64,000 bases of DNA from Evansella sp. LMS18 (GCF_024362785.1 NZ_CP093301.1:2418001-2482000); one strand, 5' to 3'. Shown: positions 16,536 through 25,127, counted from the stretch's first letter. Numbers and translations: made by a program. The notes: generated from the letters alone by a model not told the origin.

Positions 16536-17287
16536 GAACTGGAATCCGTGTAGTTGTCGTTGATGATGAGCCATACAGCAGAGATGAATTGAAGTTCTTG
16601 CTGGGCCAGTATGAGGATATAGAAATTGTCGCTGAGGCAGATTCAGGGGAAAAAGGGCTTGAGGTAATAATGAAAAACGAGCCAGATGTAGCGTTTCTCG
16701 ATATTGAAATGCCACGGATGTCAGGAATGGAGCTGGCCCAGGCATTAAAAAACATGAAGAAGACGCCGCTGATTATTTTTGCCACAGCTTATCCCGACTA
16801 CGCCGCTAAAGCTTTTCGTGTTCAGGCGCTGGATTATATACTGAAGCCCTTTGATGAAGATGAGCTGGAAGAGACAGTTGAGATGATCAGGGAAAGACTT
16901 GGGGCGGCTGGTACAGGAGCGGGGACAAGGGGGAAACAGGAGTTTTCTTTTTCTCCCGCTGCACGGCTTGCGGTGGAAGGGGACGGGCGGATCGTCTATT
17001 TGTCTCCTGGAGAGATTACTTATATGTTCCGTGAAGAACGGGAAACAGTAATTTGCACAAAGGACGATAAGTATAGTGTCCGGACACCGATTAAAGACCT
17101 GGAAGCAAAGCTCAGGGGTTATCCATTTTTCCGTACGCATAAAAGCTATCTCGTCAATCTGAATAAAGTGACCGAACTAATCCCATGGTTCAACGGTGCT
17201 TACCAGGTGAAAGTGGAGGGCAGTAAAGAAGAAATCCCCGTCAGCCGCAACTATGTTAAGGAACTGAGGGACCGTCTTGAGTTATAA
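16532..17287 (+). CDS. lytT: LytTR-family response regulator
   Basis: A 251-residue regulator with a receiver domain (1-120; D11/D12, phosphoacceptor D57 in FLDIEMPR, K-P-F at the end) and a C-terminal LytTR DNA-binding domain (about 150-250), with the usual FFRTHKSYLVNL and PVSRNYVKEL. The start is TTG at 16532, overlapping the kinase stop (TTGA), with AGGTGA upstream, so translation is coupled to the kinase. It should bind imperfect direct repeats in target promoters. A third gene follows 23 bp downstream. Confidence 0.9.
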   Translation: MRTGIRVVVVDDEPYSRDELKFLLGQYEDIEIVAEADSGEKGLEVIMKNEPDVAFLDIEMPRMSGMELAQALKNMKKTPLIIFATAYPDYAAKAFRVQALDYILKPFDEDELEETVEMIRERLGAAGTGAGTRGKQEFSFSPAARLAVEGDGRIVYLSPGEITYMFREERETVICTKDDKYSVRTPIKDLEAKLRGYPFFRTHKSYLVNLNKVTELIPWFNGAYQVKVEGSKEEIPVSRNYVKELRDRLEL

Positions 17288-17310
17288 TAGGGGATAAGGG
17301 AGGGGAGGAA

Positions 17311-18171
17311 ATGGGTAAAAAGGAAATTTTTACTGGATTAGCTGTAGCTCTGCTTATTGGAGTGAATGTTTATAATTTAGTACGGCTCGCAGAACTGGAT
17401 AACAGACTCCCCTATTTGGAAGGCCTGTCCCATGATATCAGCAATGTAGGCTGGTCTGTCACGGAATTATCAGAGGACCTGAACGAGATGAGGGAGCAAT
17501 TTGTTCAGGAGCAGGCGTGGGTGCAGGAAAACGGATATGAAATCCAAAATATTGATACTGCGGAAAACACGGTGGATTTGCTTTTTGAATGGCGTTTTCG
17601 GGAGCTTGCCGATAATGAAGAAGTGGCTTTCCTTTATCGCTTAGGGAGCGGGGAGGAATGGACAGAGCTTGAGGCTGTCCATATGAACGGGCTTAATTAC
17701 TCTTTGGAGCACAGTTTTCCTCTCGGCAGCAATATAAGCACACAGGTAATCGCAAGGTCAGAATCTGAAAGCCGGAGTGATGCTCTGTTTGAGCTTGATT
17801 TCCATGACCAGCTTTCTTCCCGTGTCTTTCTGAACGCCAATATCCTTCCTGTAGACCAGGAGGAGTTTGAAATTCATATCGATATTAGTAATAACACGGA
17901 TGAGGATTTTGTTATGGCGGGGAACGTGGAGAATCTGCGTATAGCGGAAGCTTCTGCCTTTCTTTATTATCAGGGAGAAATCCTGCACGAATGGGACATT
18001 CTTGAGGGAGCTCACGATAGTTATTCGAGCGAATATAGTGAAGAGTATTTTTTCTACACACTGGTTGAGCATGAGGAAGCCAGTACAGACCTGGAAAACG
18101 TGGAGCTGCGGGTACTCGTGGAAGATGAGCTTGGCATGGTGTTTGAAAGGGTGGAAAGAGGGGGTTATTAG
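17311..18171 (+). CDS. Membrane-anchored extracytoplasmic protein, third gene of the LytST-type operon
   Basis: A 286-residue acidic protein with one N-terminal membrane helix (IFTGLAVALLIGVNVYNLV) and a large outside domain. The segment after the anchor (about 30-65) is helical with coiled-coil character. The remainder is beta-rich with no recognised motif or catalytic residues. GGGAGGGGAGG precedes the ATG. Co-transcription with the kinase/regulator pair, 23 bp downstream, suggests an accessory sensing or output role at the membrane, but there is no direct evidence. Confidence 0.65.
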   Translation: MGKKEIFTGLAVALLIGVNVYNLVRLAELDNRLPYLEGLSHDISNVGWSVTELSEDLNEMREQFVQEQAWVQENGYEIQNIDTAENTVDLLFEWRFRELADNEEVAFLYRLGSGEEWTELEAVHMNGLNYSLEHSFPLGSNISTQVIARSESESRSDALFELDFHDQLSSRVFLNANILPVDQEEFEIHIDISNNTDEDFVMAGNVENLRIAEASAFLYYQGEILHEWDILEGAHDSYSSEYSEEYFFYTLVEHEEASTDLENVELRVLVEDELGMVFERVERGGY

Positions 18172-18193
18172 TTCAATCCCCGGGCGGACGTTT

Positions 18194-18352
18194 TCGAAAT
18201 GTGGTCAGGAGGCCAAGTTGGAAAAACGAGGTTTCATTCTCGAATGCAGTGAGTCAATTCTTGAAATCAGAGTGCCGATTCTCAAAATCAGAGCGCCAAT
18301 TCTCGAAAACAGCCAGCCAATTCCCGAAAAGCGAGGTTTAATTTTCCAAACC
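18194..18352. repeat. 21-bp-period array of the word ATTCTCGAAAA
   Basis: Units begin at 18236, 18257, 18278, 18299, 18320 and 18341, exactly 21 bp apart (ATTCTCGAATG, ATTCTTGAAAT, ATTCTCAAAAT, ATTCTCGAAAA, ATTCCCGAAAA, ATTTTCCAAAC). Weaker units lie at 18194 and 18215. The array occupies the space between convergent genes. Confidence 0.8.
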
Positions 18353-18363
18353 GGCATCACCAT

Positions 18364-18407
18364 CAAAAGAAACACATCCCGGTGGTCCGCAGCCACCTGG
18401 GATGTGT
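18364..18407 (-). terminator. Terminator of the SDR oxidoreductase gene
   Basis: ACACATCCC-GGTGG pairs with CCACC-T-GGGATGTGT (14 bp with one bulge). The minus-strand side continues into TTTCTTTT. Confidence 0.75.
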
Positions 18408-18424
18408 AAAAAACTTTATCCATA

Positions 18425-19294
18425 TTAGGATGACATAGTTTTTCCGCCGTTTACATGGATGCACTGTCCAGTCATATAGGAGCCTTCATCTGAAGCTAAC
18501 AGGACATATGGCCCCACGAGCTCTGCCGGCTGTCCCGGGCGCCCCATTGGTGTATCCGTACCAAACTCTGCCACGGAGTCTTCATCAAATGATGACGGAA
18601 TGAGCGGTGTCCAGATTGGGCCAGGAGCAACCATATTTACACGGATTCCTTTGTCGGCAAGATTGGCCGCCATACTGCGGGTAAATCCGACAATAGCGCC
18701 TTTTGTTGAAGTGTAATCGATAAGCACAGGGTTTCCTTTATAAGGATTTACGGATGTTGTATTAATAATGGAGCTTCCTTCTTTCAGGTGAGGCAAGGCG
18801 AATTTAGTCATATGGAAAACAGAATACAAGTTTGTTTTGAACGTCTTGTCCCACTGTTCGAGAGAAATGTCCTGAAGATCATCCTGAGGGAATTGGATTG
18901 CTGAGTTATTAATAAGGATATCCAGTTTTCCAAACTCGTCTATTGTTTTATCTATTAGAGCTTTGCACGTATCTTCCTCAGACACATCACCAGGTGAAAG
19001 GAGGCATTTCACACCTTCCTCTTCCACAATCCTCCTCGTTTCCTCAGCATCTTCCTGCTCTTCTTCCAGGTAGTTTATAACAAGATTTGCTCCTTCTTTT
19101 GCATAGGCGATTGCTACAGCACGCCCGATTCCGCTGTCCCCGCCAGTGATTAACGCTATACGGTCTTTTAATTTCTCACTGCCTCTATAGTTCAATGGCT
19201 GGATAGGCAAGGGATCCATTTTTGACTCAATCCCCGGCTGGCTTGGCTGTGTCTGTTTTGGCTGTCCGTCCTGCTGCTGTTTATTAATATCCAT
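18425..19294 (-). CDS. SDR-family oxidoreductase (YhdF/YdaD-like)
   Basis: A 289-residue short-chain dehydrogenase with a Gln/Pro-rich N-terminal extension of about 35 residues, typical of the general-stress subgroup in bacilli. The cofactor motif TGGDSGIG lies at 50-57, NNSA near 130, a catalytic Ser near 181, and Y194-x3-K198 in DYTSTKG. The C-terminus MTGQCIHVNGG is family-typical. The substrate is unknown. The ATG at 19294 has AAGGAGA upstream; an earlier in-frame start at 19438 would add 48 residues without an RBS. It is divergent from cstA, and two cre-like sites lie in the shared region. Confidence 0.85.
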   Translation of the reverse strand: MDINKQQQDGQPKQTQPSQPGIESKMDPLPIQPLNYRGSEKLKDRIALITGGDSGIGRAVAIAYAKEGANLVINYLEEEQEDAEETRRIVEEEGVKCLLSPGDVSEEDTCKALIDKTIDEFGKLDILINNSAIQFPQDDLQDISLEQWDKTFKTNLYSVFHMTKFALPHLKEGSSIINTTSVNPYKGNPVLIDYTSTKGAIVGFTRSMAANLADKGIRVNMVAPGPIWTPLIPSSFDEDSVAEFGTDTPMGRPGQPAELVGPYVLLASDEGSYMTGQCIHVNGGKTMSS

Positions 19295-19412
19295 AGTAAT
19301 TCTCCTTTCTCCCGAAGAGGTTATTGGTTCTATTGCCGCCTTTGTGAAGGGATAAACATAGGAAACCGCCTTCATTTCCAGGTCGCATGTAAAACACAAA
19401 TAAAAACATGTT

Positions 19413-19426
19413 AGTAAGCGCTTTCT
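19413..19426. promoter_or_regulatory. Candidate cre (CcpA) site, one mismatch
   Basis: AGTAAGCGCTTTCT matches the cre pattern TGNAANCGNWNNCW at all positions but the first. It carries the typical AAGCGCTT core and lies between the divergent SDR gene and cstA. Confidence 0.5.
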
Positions 19427-19472
19427 ACATCTCGACACAAATTCGACACAATTTTCTTTTTTGGTGGTATTA

Positions 19473-19486
19473 TGAAAGCGTATTCA
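19473..19486 (+). promoter_or_regulatory. Candidate cre (CcpA) site in the cstA promoter region
   Basis: TGAAAGCGTATTCA matches TGNAANCGNWNNCW fully. It overlaps the downstream edge of a possible -10 (TATTAT, 19468-19473; the -35-like TCGACA at 19443 is 19 bp away), a position that would block transcription when glucose-type sugars are present. Confidence 0.6.
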
Positions 19487-19534
19487 AAAGCGCATTCATA
19501 AATTATCATTCATATAAGAAAGAGGTGCTCACAA

Positions 19535-20977
19535 ATGATAACATTTTTAGTTTCTATCGCACTTTTAATCGTTGCTTATTTCACATACGGAAAATTCATT
19601 GAAAAGATTTTTGGCGTTAAAGAAGCAAGGCAAACACCTGCTTACAGCATGAAAGATGGTGTTGACTATATACCGATGGGCACAAACCGGAACTCCCTGA
19701 TCCAGCTGCTGAATATCGCAGGTGTGGGTCCTATCTTCGGACCAATCATGGGTGCTTTGTACGGGCCTGTGGCCTTTATCTGGATTGTACTCGGCTGTAT
19801 TTTTGCCGGTGCCGTCCATGATTACCTTACTGGTATGATCTCCATCCGTAACAGAGGGGCTCACCTTCCTCAACTGGCAGGAAAATTTCTTGGTAAAGCA
19901 ATGAAGCATATCGTAAACGCGATCGCGGTTCTTCTTTTGCTCCTTGTTGGAACCGTTTTCGTAACTGCTCCGGCAGGACTGCTGTTTAACTTAATGAACG
20001 GCTGGGTTACATTAGGAATCATTACTGGCGCAATTTTCGTTTACTATATTTTTGCAACATTACTTCCTGTTGATAAAATCATCGGGCGGATTTACCCGAT
20101 TCTCGGAGCGCTGCTTGTAATCAGTGCAATCGGTGTCGGTGTAATGCTGATCGGTACAGGAGCTCCAATTCCTGAACTGACTCTGACAAACATGCATCCA
20201 GGCGGAGACGCAATCTTCCCGCTGCTGATGATTACGATCGCATGTGGTGCCATTTCCGGTTTCCATGCGACACAGTCACCAATCATTTCAAGAACTACTC
20301 AGAATGAAAAAAGCGGACGCAGAATTTTCTACGGTATGATGATTGTTGAAGGTATTATCGCAATGATCTGGGCTGCTGCTGCAATGAGCCTTTTCTATGG
20401 ACAAGACTTAAGCGAGCTTATCGCAACTGGCGGAGCTGGACTTGTAGTAAGCGAAGTAGCATTCACGCTGCTTGGTGCTATCGGCGGAACACTTGCAGTA
20501 CTTGGAGTAATCGTGCTTCCAATCACTTCCGGAGATACAGCTTTCCGTTCTGCGCGTATGATTATCGCAGACTATATCAAGCTTCCACAGCTTAAAATCG
20601 CAAGCCGTCTCTGGATTGCACTTCCGTTATTCGTTGTTTCTTTCATTCTTACTAACATGGACTTCACACTTCTGTGGAGATATTTCGGAGTGACGAACGC
20701 AGCGATCAGCGCAATCGCCCTGTTTGTCGGGGCAATGTACCTGGCAATTCAGATGAAATTCCACTGGGTGGCGACAGTACCTGCTGTCTTCATGACAATG
20801 GTATCCTTTACCTTCATCTTCAGTGCGCCAATCGGTTTTGGCCTGCCAATGACAACATCTTATATCCTTGCGGGGCTTGGCACAGTAATCGTTCTCGGGT
20901 TGTTCGCTTACAAAGTGAAACTGAACCGGGCAATGGATAACTTTGAAATCGATGAGGATGAATCTAGAGTAGCTTAA
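19535..20977 (+). CDS. cstA: Carbon starvation protein A (CstA-type transporter)
   Basis: A 480-residue inner-membrane protein with about 13-14 hydrophobic helices. Family signatures include TPAYSMKDGVDYIPM near residue 40, GPIFGPIMGALYGPVAFIW, ISIRNRGAHLPQ and GCGAISGFHATQSP-like (here ACGAISGFHATQSPIIS), plus LPITSGDTAFRSARMI. It is the short CstA form common in Bacillales rather than the 700-residue E. coli form. CstA proteins import pyruvate and peptides during carbon limitation. AAAGAGGTG precedes the ATG. Two cre-like sites upstream suggest CcpA repression, and a strong terminator follows. Confidence 0.92.
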   Translation: MITFLVSIALLIVAYFTYGKFIEKIFGVKEARQTPAYSMKDGVDYIPMGTNRNSLIQLLNIAGVGPIFGPIMGALYGPVAFIWIVLGCIFAGAVHDYLTGMISIRNRGAHLPQLAGKFLGKAMKHIVNAIAVLLLLLVGTVFVTAPAGLLFNLMNGWVTLGIITGAIFVYYIFATLLPVDKIIGRIYPILGALLVISAIGVGVMLIGTGAPIPELTLTNMHPGGDAIFPLLMITIACGAISGFHATQSPIISRTTQNEKSGRRIFYGMMIVEGIIAMIWAAAAMSLFYGQDLSELIATGGAGLVVSEVAFTLLGAIGGTLAVLGVIVLPITSGDTAFRSARMIIADYIKLPQLKIASRLWIALPLFVVSFILTNMDFTLLWRYFGVTNAAISAIALFVGAMYLAIQMKFHWVATVPAVFMTMVSFTFIFSAPIGFGLPMTTSYILAGLGTVIVLGLFAYKVKLNRAMDNFEIDEDESRVA

Positions 20978-21000
20978 CGGCTGGTTTTGGAAAATAAAAA

Positions 21001-21048
21001 TAGTACAAAAAAGCTGTCTGCCAGAGTGCAGGCAGCTTTTTTGTACTA
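21001..21048 (+). terminator. Long terminator hairpin after cstA
   Basis: The arms TAGTACAAAAAAGCTG and CAGCTTTTTTGTACTA pair, with inner CTGC/GCAG, giving a stem of about 20 bp that contains the T-run. It lies about 25 nt after the stop. Confidence 0.85.
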
Positions 21049-21190
21049 TAGTAATTTATTAAATTTCAGCAACGTAGCCATCTCGACGATAATAAAATTT
21101 TTAGGATTATAGTATAAGTGCAACTAAGGCAATCCTTCGCCTCTTTTAAGGCTTGGCTTGCCTAGTTTTCTTTATGTGAAATCGGGGAGA

Positions 21191-21774
21191 GGTAACGCAA
21201 GGAGGTCTCGCGTGCCCGCTTGAGTGAAATTTCATGTTGAGAGGTAACGCAGGAGCGTCCATCATGCCCGAACTTCGGAAAAACCGAGCAGAAAGGTAAC
21301 GCAGGAACGTCCATCATGCCCGAACTTCGGAAAGCCCGCATATAAAGGTAACGCTGGAGCGTCCATCATGCCCGAACTTCAGAAAAACCGAGCAGAAAGG
21401 TAACGCAGGAACGTCCATCATGCCCGAACTTCGGAAAAACCGAGCAGAAAGGTGACGCAGGAGCGTCCATCATGCCCGGACTTCAGAAAACCCGCATAGA
21501 AAGGTAACGCAGGAGCGTCCATCATGCCCGAACTTCGGAAAAACCGAGCAGAAAGGTAACGCAGGAACGTCCATCATGCCCGAACTTCGGAAAAACTGAG
21601 CAGAAAGGTAACGCAGGAGCGTCCATCATGCCCGAACTTCGGAAAAACCGAGCAGAAAGGTAACGCAGGAGCGTCCATCATGCCCGAACTTCGGAAAAAC
21701 CGAGCAGAAAGGTAACGCAGGTGCGTCCATCATGCCCGAACTTCAGAAAACCCGCATAGAAAGGTAACGCAGGA
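21191..21774 (+). repeat. 52-bp tandem repeat, about 11.2 copies
   Basis: Units start every 52 bp at 21191, 21243, 21295, 21347, 21399, 21451, 21503, 21555, 21607, 21659, 21711 and 21763. The consensus reads GGTAACGCAGGAGCGTCC, then ATCATGC, then the palindrome CCGAACTTCGG, then AAAAACCGAGCAGAAA. The first unit is strongly diverged and the last is cut short. Variation is by point changes (TTCGG/TTCAG, ACCGAGCAG/CCCGCATAG) without length change. The same family recurs at 35979-36196. The location is the long gene-free space between cstA and the phospholipase D-like gene. Confidence 0.92.
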
Positions 21775-21776
21775 AA

Positions 21777-22060
21777 CCTCTGCGAAACCTTCTGCAGGCA
21801 GGAAATACAATCGATTCCAAGCCGGCGAGAACTTCCTCTGCTTCAGGCCTGTACCTGTAGTTCATTTTCAGTTCATACTTCCCAGATATAATCGTGATAA
21901 TCATACGAGCTGGAACAGCCTTTTTTGAGGAACTTTGTCCTTATCTATACAGATTTCCTGATTTTCAAGCTCCCGGCCAAACCATGCTAAGTCGTTTCTG
22001 CGGCTGATATTAGCTTTTTGAATCAAGCGGGATAATAGAAAAAACATAAATCCCTGGTTG
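21777..22060. other. Gene-free stretch, possible decayed coding remnant on the minus strand
   Basis: No intact gene was found. On the minus strand a short frame (22048 down to about 21914) reads through SRLIQKANISRRNDLAWFGR. Its stop overlaps a second ATG whose frame runs into the 52-bp array. Neither has a good ribosome binding site, so a remnant interrupted by array growth is possible but unproven. Confidence 0.25.
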
Positions 22061-22104
22061 AAGCGGGTCCATGGCCATAACAGGCTGTGTACCCGCTTTT
22101 ATTT
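22061..22104 (+). terminator. Weak terminator-like hairpin
   Basis: AAGCGGGT pairs with ACCCGCTT across a 27-nt loop and is followed by TTATTTG. No gene is seen directly upstream on the plus strand. Confidence 0.35.
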
Positions 22105-22162
22105 GTCACTAGGCGATTTATAAATACATATTAGTGAAAGAGAAGGCACAAAGGGAGGGGCT

Positions 22163-23596
22163 TTGCCTGTGATGAAGTATATGAAGAAAACTGCAGTAAC
22201 AATTTTTGCAGGCGTGTTAATTTACATCCTTTATGCTTTCATAACTGGGGCGTTCATTTTTCAGTTCATCGCACCTTCATCAGAAGGTCAGCAGAAAATC
22301 ACTCAGGATAAGACACAGTCTGATGATAGGGTATTCCATATAGAAGACAGGTACGAGGCGGGGCTGGCAAGGATTAATTTAATAGAAAATGCGCAGGAAA
22401 AAATAGAACTTTCCTATTATACTGTGCACCCTGGCTTATCGAGGGATATATTATTTTCAAGTATTATTGAAGCAGCTGACAGAGGAGTGAACGTCAGGAT
22501 TCTGCTCGACGGGATGTTCCATGGAATGAAAGGCAAGGCAAAGTCAGCCGCCTACGCTTTTACGCATCACCCCAACATTGAACTGAAGTATTACGAGCCT
22601 TTTGATCCTGTTCGTCCCTGGACATGGAACAACCGCCTTCACGATAAAATATTGATTGCAGACGAACAAATCGCACTAATTGGCGGGCGTAATATCGGAG
22701 ACAAGTACTTTGGAAGGGAAGGGTACATCGGAGCTTCGAACGACAGGGATTTGGGTATTATTAATATGTGTAGCTGTAGCGAAAGCACCGTCACTGAAAT
22801 AAGCAGTTACTATCAGTACGTCTGGGATCATGGATTTTCCCAGTATGCTTTTCCGGAATTGTCGGAGAATAAAGAAGAGACGGCAATAGAAAAACTGGAT
22901 GAATTACGTACGCTGCATGAATTTCACCTTAAAGCATATAAGGGAGCTTTTAATAATGAGTTTGACTGGCTGGAACAGTCCATCAAGGTTGATAACATTT
23001 CCTTCATCCATAACCCGGTGGTCAGAATGAATAAGGAACCATGGGTATGGAAGGAGATCGCTTCATTAATAGAAAACGCCGAGGAATCTATCCTCATACA
23101 GAGCCCATATATTATCCCAACAGAAGACATGCTGCAGTACCTAAACCATTCACAGGTTCATCCTTCAAAAATTAGCATCCTAACTAATTCCCTGGCCGCG
23201 ACCCCTAATTTACTTGCGTATTCTGGCTACAGAGAGTCACGGAATAAGATAGGTGCTTCAGAGGCAAAACTCTACGAGTACCAGGGTCCTGATGAATCCC
23301 TCCATGCTAAGACAGTCATTATCGATGAGAAGATCAGTGTAGTAGGGTCTTTCAACCTGGATCCGAGAAGTACCTTTTTAAGCACTGAGGTAATGGTTGC
23401 AGTGGAAAGTGAAGAACTTGCCGGGATGTTAATGAAGGAAATTGACAAGGATATTAAATACAAAAGTCTCCTCGTAGATGAAGAAGGTGAATACTTGGAA
23501 AGTACGTTTTCGGAGAAAGCAGATGTCTCCAGGATAAAAAGTACAGCTGCCTGGCTACTCTCCCTGTTAACCCGTCATTTTACCTATCTTCTGTAA
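22163..23596 (+). CDS. Phospholipase D-family protein (cardiolipin synthase-like)
   Basis: A membrane-anchored protein of 474-477 residues. One N-terminal helix (KTAVTIFAGVLIYILYAFITG) is followed by two PLD domains with HxKxxxxD motifs: HDKILIADEQIALIGGRN (about residue 158) and HAKTVIIDEKISVVGSFNLDP (about 380). The two motifs build one active site for phosphatidyl transfer or hydrolysis. It resembles YwiE/Cls-like proteins but has only one membrane segment, so the substrate is uncertain. The start is unclear: TTG 22163, GTG 22169 and ATG 22172 all follow AAGGGAGGGG. It is a single gene. Confidence 0.8.
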   Translation: MPVMKYMKKTAVTIFAGVLIYILYAFITGAFIFQFIAPSSEGQQKITQDKTQSDDRVFHIEDRYEAGLARINLIENAQEKIELSYYTVHPGLSRDILFSSIIEAADRGVNVRILLDGMFHGMKGKAKSAAYAFTHHPNIELKYYEPFDPVRPWTWNNRLHDKILIADEQIALIGGRNIGDKYFGREGYIGASNDRDLGIINMCSCSESTVTEISSYYQYVWDHGFSQYAFPELSENKEETAIEKLDELRTLHEFHLKAYKGAFNNEFDWLEQSIKVDNISFIHNPVVRMNKEPWVWKEIASLIENAEESILIQSPYIIPTEDMLQYLNHSQVHPSKISILTNSLAATPNLLAYSGYRESRNKIGASEAKLYEYQGPDESLHAKTVIIDEKISVVGSFNLDPRSTFLSTEVMVAVESEELAGMLMKEIDKDIKYKSLLVDEEGEYLESTFSEKADVSRIKSTAAWLLSLLTRHFTYLL

Positions 23597-23764
23597 TATC
23601 TGGATAGAGAACTTTTGTGGCCGCACTACTTTTTGCTGCATCTTAAATTAAAAACATTGCGTTCATAAGGATAAGGTATTATACTTAAATTAAATTCTTT
23701 ATAAAGAACAAATGATAACTAAAACCTCTATAAAAAGAACGCCGTGGTTTTAATAATTTTTTAT

Positions 23765-23900
23765 CCCGATGTAACCGTCCATAAACTCCTGCCTCAAAAC
23801 AGGAGTGGAAGCGAAGGTGTTTAACGGACGCTAACATCCCGATTGGTTCAACTAACAAACAGTGGGTGATGAATAAAACCCCCACTGTTTGAAGGTTCAC
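23765..23900 (+). mobile_element. ~140-bp structured element, copy 1 (possible IS200/IS605-derived or leader RNA)
   Basis: It starts CCCGATGTAACCG after a TTTAT and ends in a long hairpin, then GAAGGTTCAC. Nested pairs include CGTCC...GGACG and the terminal stem formed around CCCCACTGTTTG. The boxes ATCCCGAT, GGTTCAACTAACAA and GAAGGTTCAC are shared with 56218-56364. The layout (subterminal hairpin, TTTAT at the left edge) recalls the right ends and guide-RNA scaffolds of IS200/IS605 elements. It ends 24 nt before the start codon of the next gene. Confidence 0.6.
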
Positions 23901-23924
23901 TTTATGGTGAGAGGGACGGTGCCT

Positions 23925-24116
23925 ATGGAAGCGCAAATTTCCGACTATATAAGCAGGCTGGAAATAAGAAGAGACCATCTTCTTAAGGAAATGAAAGAAG
24001 AGAAAACAGTAGAACTGAGGTCACTGACATTAGGAGAAATCAAGGCGATTGATCTCGTTATTAAGGAACTGTCAACTGAATTCCTGAAAAATAAAGAAGG
24101 TTCTAAGATTACTTAG
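23925..24116 (+). CDS. Small helical hypothetical protein (63 aa)
   Basis: A 63-residue charged protein beginning MEAQISDYISRLEIRRDHLL. It is mostly helical, with coiled-coil character and no membrane segment. The ATG at 23925 follows GAGAGGGA at suitable distance. Earlier in-frame ATGs (23889, 23904) lie in or at the edge of the structured element and would add non-native residues. A terminator overlaps the last codons. The spacing of ISDYISRLEIRR slightly recalls Spo0E-like or other small two-helix regulators, but the SxELD signature is absent; family not recognised. Confidence 0.6.
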   Translation: MEAQISDYISRLEIRRDHLLKEMKEEKTVELRSLTLGEIKAIDLVIKELSTEFLKNKEGSKIT

Positions 24117-24131
24117 GACCTTCTTTTTTTA
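24095..24131 (+). terminator. Terminator at the end of the 63-aa gene
   Basis: AGAAGGTTCTAAG pairs with CTTAGGACCTTCT, followed by seven T residues. The 5' arm lies within the coding region. Confidence 0.85.
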
Positions 24132-24244
24132 TTTGTAGTTATAAGACAGCACATTCATCAAGTTGTGCATCTTCCGAAAAAAAGGATTGACTAAAATAAC
24201 ATCGGGGTAAAAGTATTACAAATGTGAAAGGAGGACAACAAGAT

Positions 24245-24682
24245 ATGTTATCCAGCCAGGAAAGCAACTCCGCTTTTGCAGATAGCGACTTAATTCATTT
24301 TCAGGAACGTATTAAACCGGTGGTAAGCAAATGCTTAATATATGGGGCATTATTTATTCCGCTTTTCTCCTTCACTATATTAATAATGTATTTCATTAGT
24401 CTTCTCCCTGCTGGTGACGGATTGATTGTTGTTTCTTCCACTGCCGCTATTTCGGGACTTGCCATATATAAAGACAACAAGTATAAAAACGAAAACTCCC
24501 AACAGGATGAACAACTGGAGTTTATAAAAGAAAGAATTGCAGGAAGTGGTTATATTCATGAAGATATAAAGGGAGATTACTTAGAAAAGGTGAGCGCCTC
24601 ACCTTCCGAAGCTTCAAGATTCTTCGCTGCATTTGTACAACAGGAAGAAAGAATGAAAGAAATTATGCATGAGGAACTGTAA
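24245..24682 (+). CDS. Small membrane protein (DUF5392/YwnF-like)
   Basis: A 145-residue protein with two adjacent membrane helices (CLIYGALFIPLFSFTILIMYFISLL near 33-57 and GLIVVSSTAAISGLAIY near 62-80). A helical cytoplasmic tail contains KERIAGSGYI and FFAAFVQQEERMKEIMHEEL. The ATG at 24245 has AAAGGAGG 9 nt upstream. The architecture resembles the B. subtilis YwnF family, function unknown; the family assignment is tentative. It is the last gene before the rRNA operon. Confidence 0.6.
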   Translation: MLSSQESNSAFADSDLIHFQERIKPVVSKCLIYGALFIPLFSFTILIMYFISLLPAGDGLIVVSSTAAISGLAIYKDNKYKNENSQQDEQLEFIKERIAGSGYIHEDIKGDYLEKVSASPSEASRFFAAFVQQEERMKEIMHEEL

Positions 24683-24708
24683 CCTCCTGTCTTTACAGGA
24701 GGTTTTTT
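24681..24708 (+). terminator. Terminator after the YwnF-like gene
   Basis: AACCTCCTGT-CTTT-ACAGGAGGTT is a perfect 10-bp hairpin followed by a T-run. It starts within the stop codon. Confidence 0.9.
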
Positions 24709-24893
24709 AATTTCTTTCTATATTATATATACCAGGGCATTCCGCTATCTGTGACAAGTTAAGCAAAGGCCAGTAACTGAACGTCAGGAATAATTTATGA
24801 TACTGATAAAAAGCAAGGGGTCTGCCTTGTGGTTTTGTTGTAACTATGATAAATTAGAAAACCGGTTAGAAAAAAATACCTTTAAAATCATTG

Positions 24894-24922
24894 TTGCGCA
24901 GAATTATTGTGTGTGGTATAGT
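24894..24922 (+). promoter_or_regulatory. rRNA operon promoter P1
   Basis: TTGCGC, 17-bp spacer, TATAGT, with the start region near ACGTCGCTG. First of three tandem promoters before the 16S gene. Confidence 0.8.
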
Positions 24923-24987
24923 TATATACGTCGCTGAGACACACCGGTTTACATCACAAACAACTTTAAAACGATTGAAAAAAGTTG

Positions 24988-25016
24988 TTGCACTGAATTG
25001 GTGAGTGTGATACAAT
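24988..25016 (+). promoter_or_regulatory. rRNA operon promoter P2
   Basis: TTGCAC, 17-bp spacer, TACAAT, followed by CTTGTCGCTG. The upstream AAAAAAGTTG is shared with P3. Confidence 0.85.
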
Positions 25017-25098
25017 GAATCTTGTCGCTGATAAAACAGCTGCTGACATTCTTCATTAACAGCAAACAACTTAAACAAAAAAATCTCCAAAAAAGTTG

Positions 25099-25127
25099 TT
25101 GCACAGAACTTGAAGTTGTGTTAAAAT
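25099..25127 (+). promoter_or_regulatory. rRNA operon promoter P3
   Basis: TTGCAC, 17-bp spacer, TAAAAT, followed by CTTGTCGCT. The -35 context AAAAAAGTTGTTGCAC repeats that of P2. Confidence 0.85.

Noticed and set aside
21191..21774. CRISPR array
   Set aside because: Units are near-identical over the full 52 bp, with no unique spacers and no cas genes nearby.
21914..22048. Minus-strand frame of 44 codons with stop/start overlap to a second frame
   Set aside because: No ribosome site, no recognised family, and the second frame enters the 52-bp array; kept only as a possible remnant.
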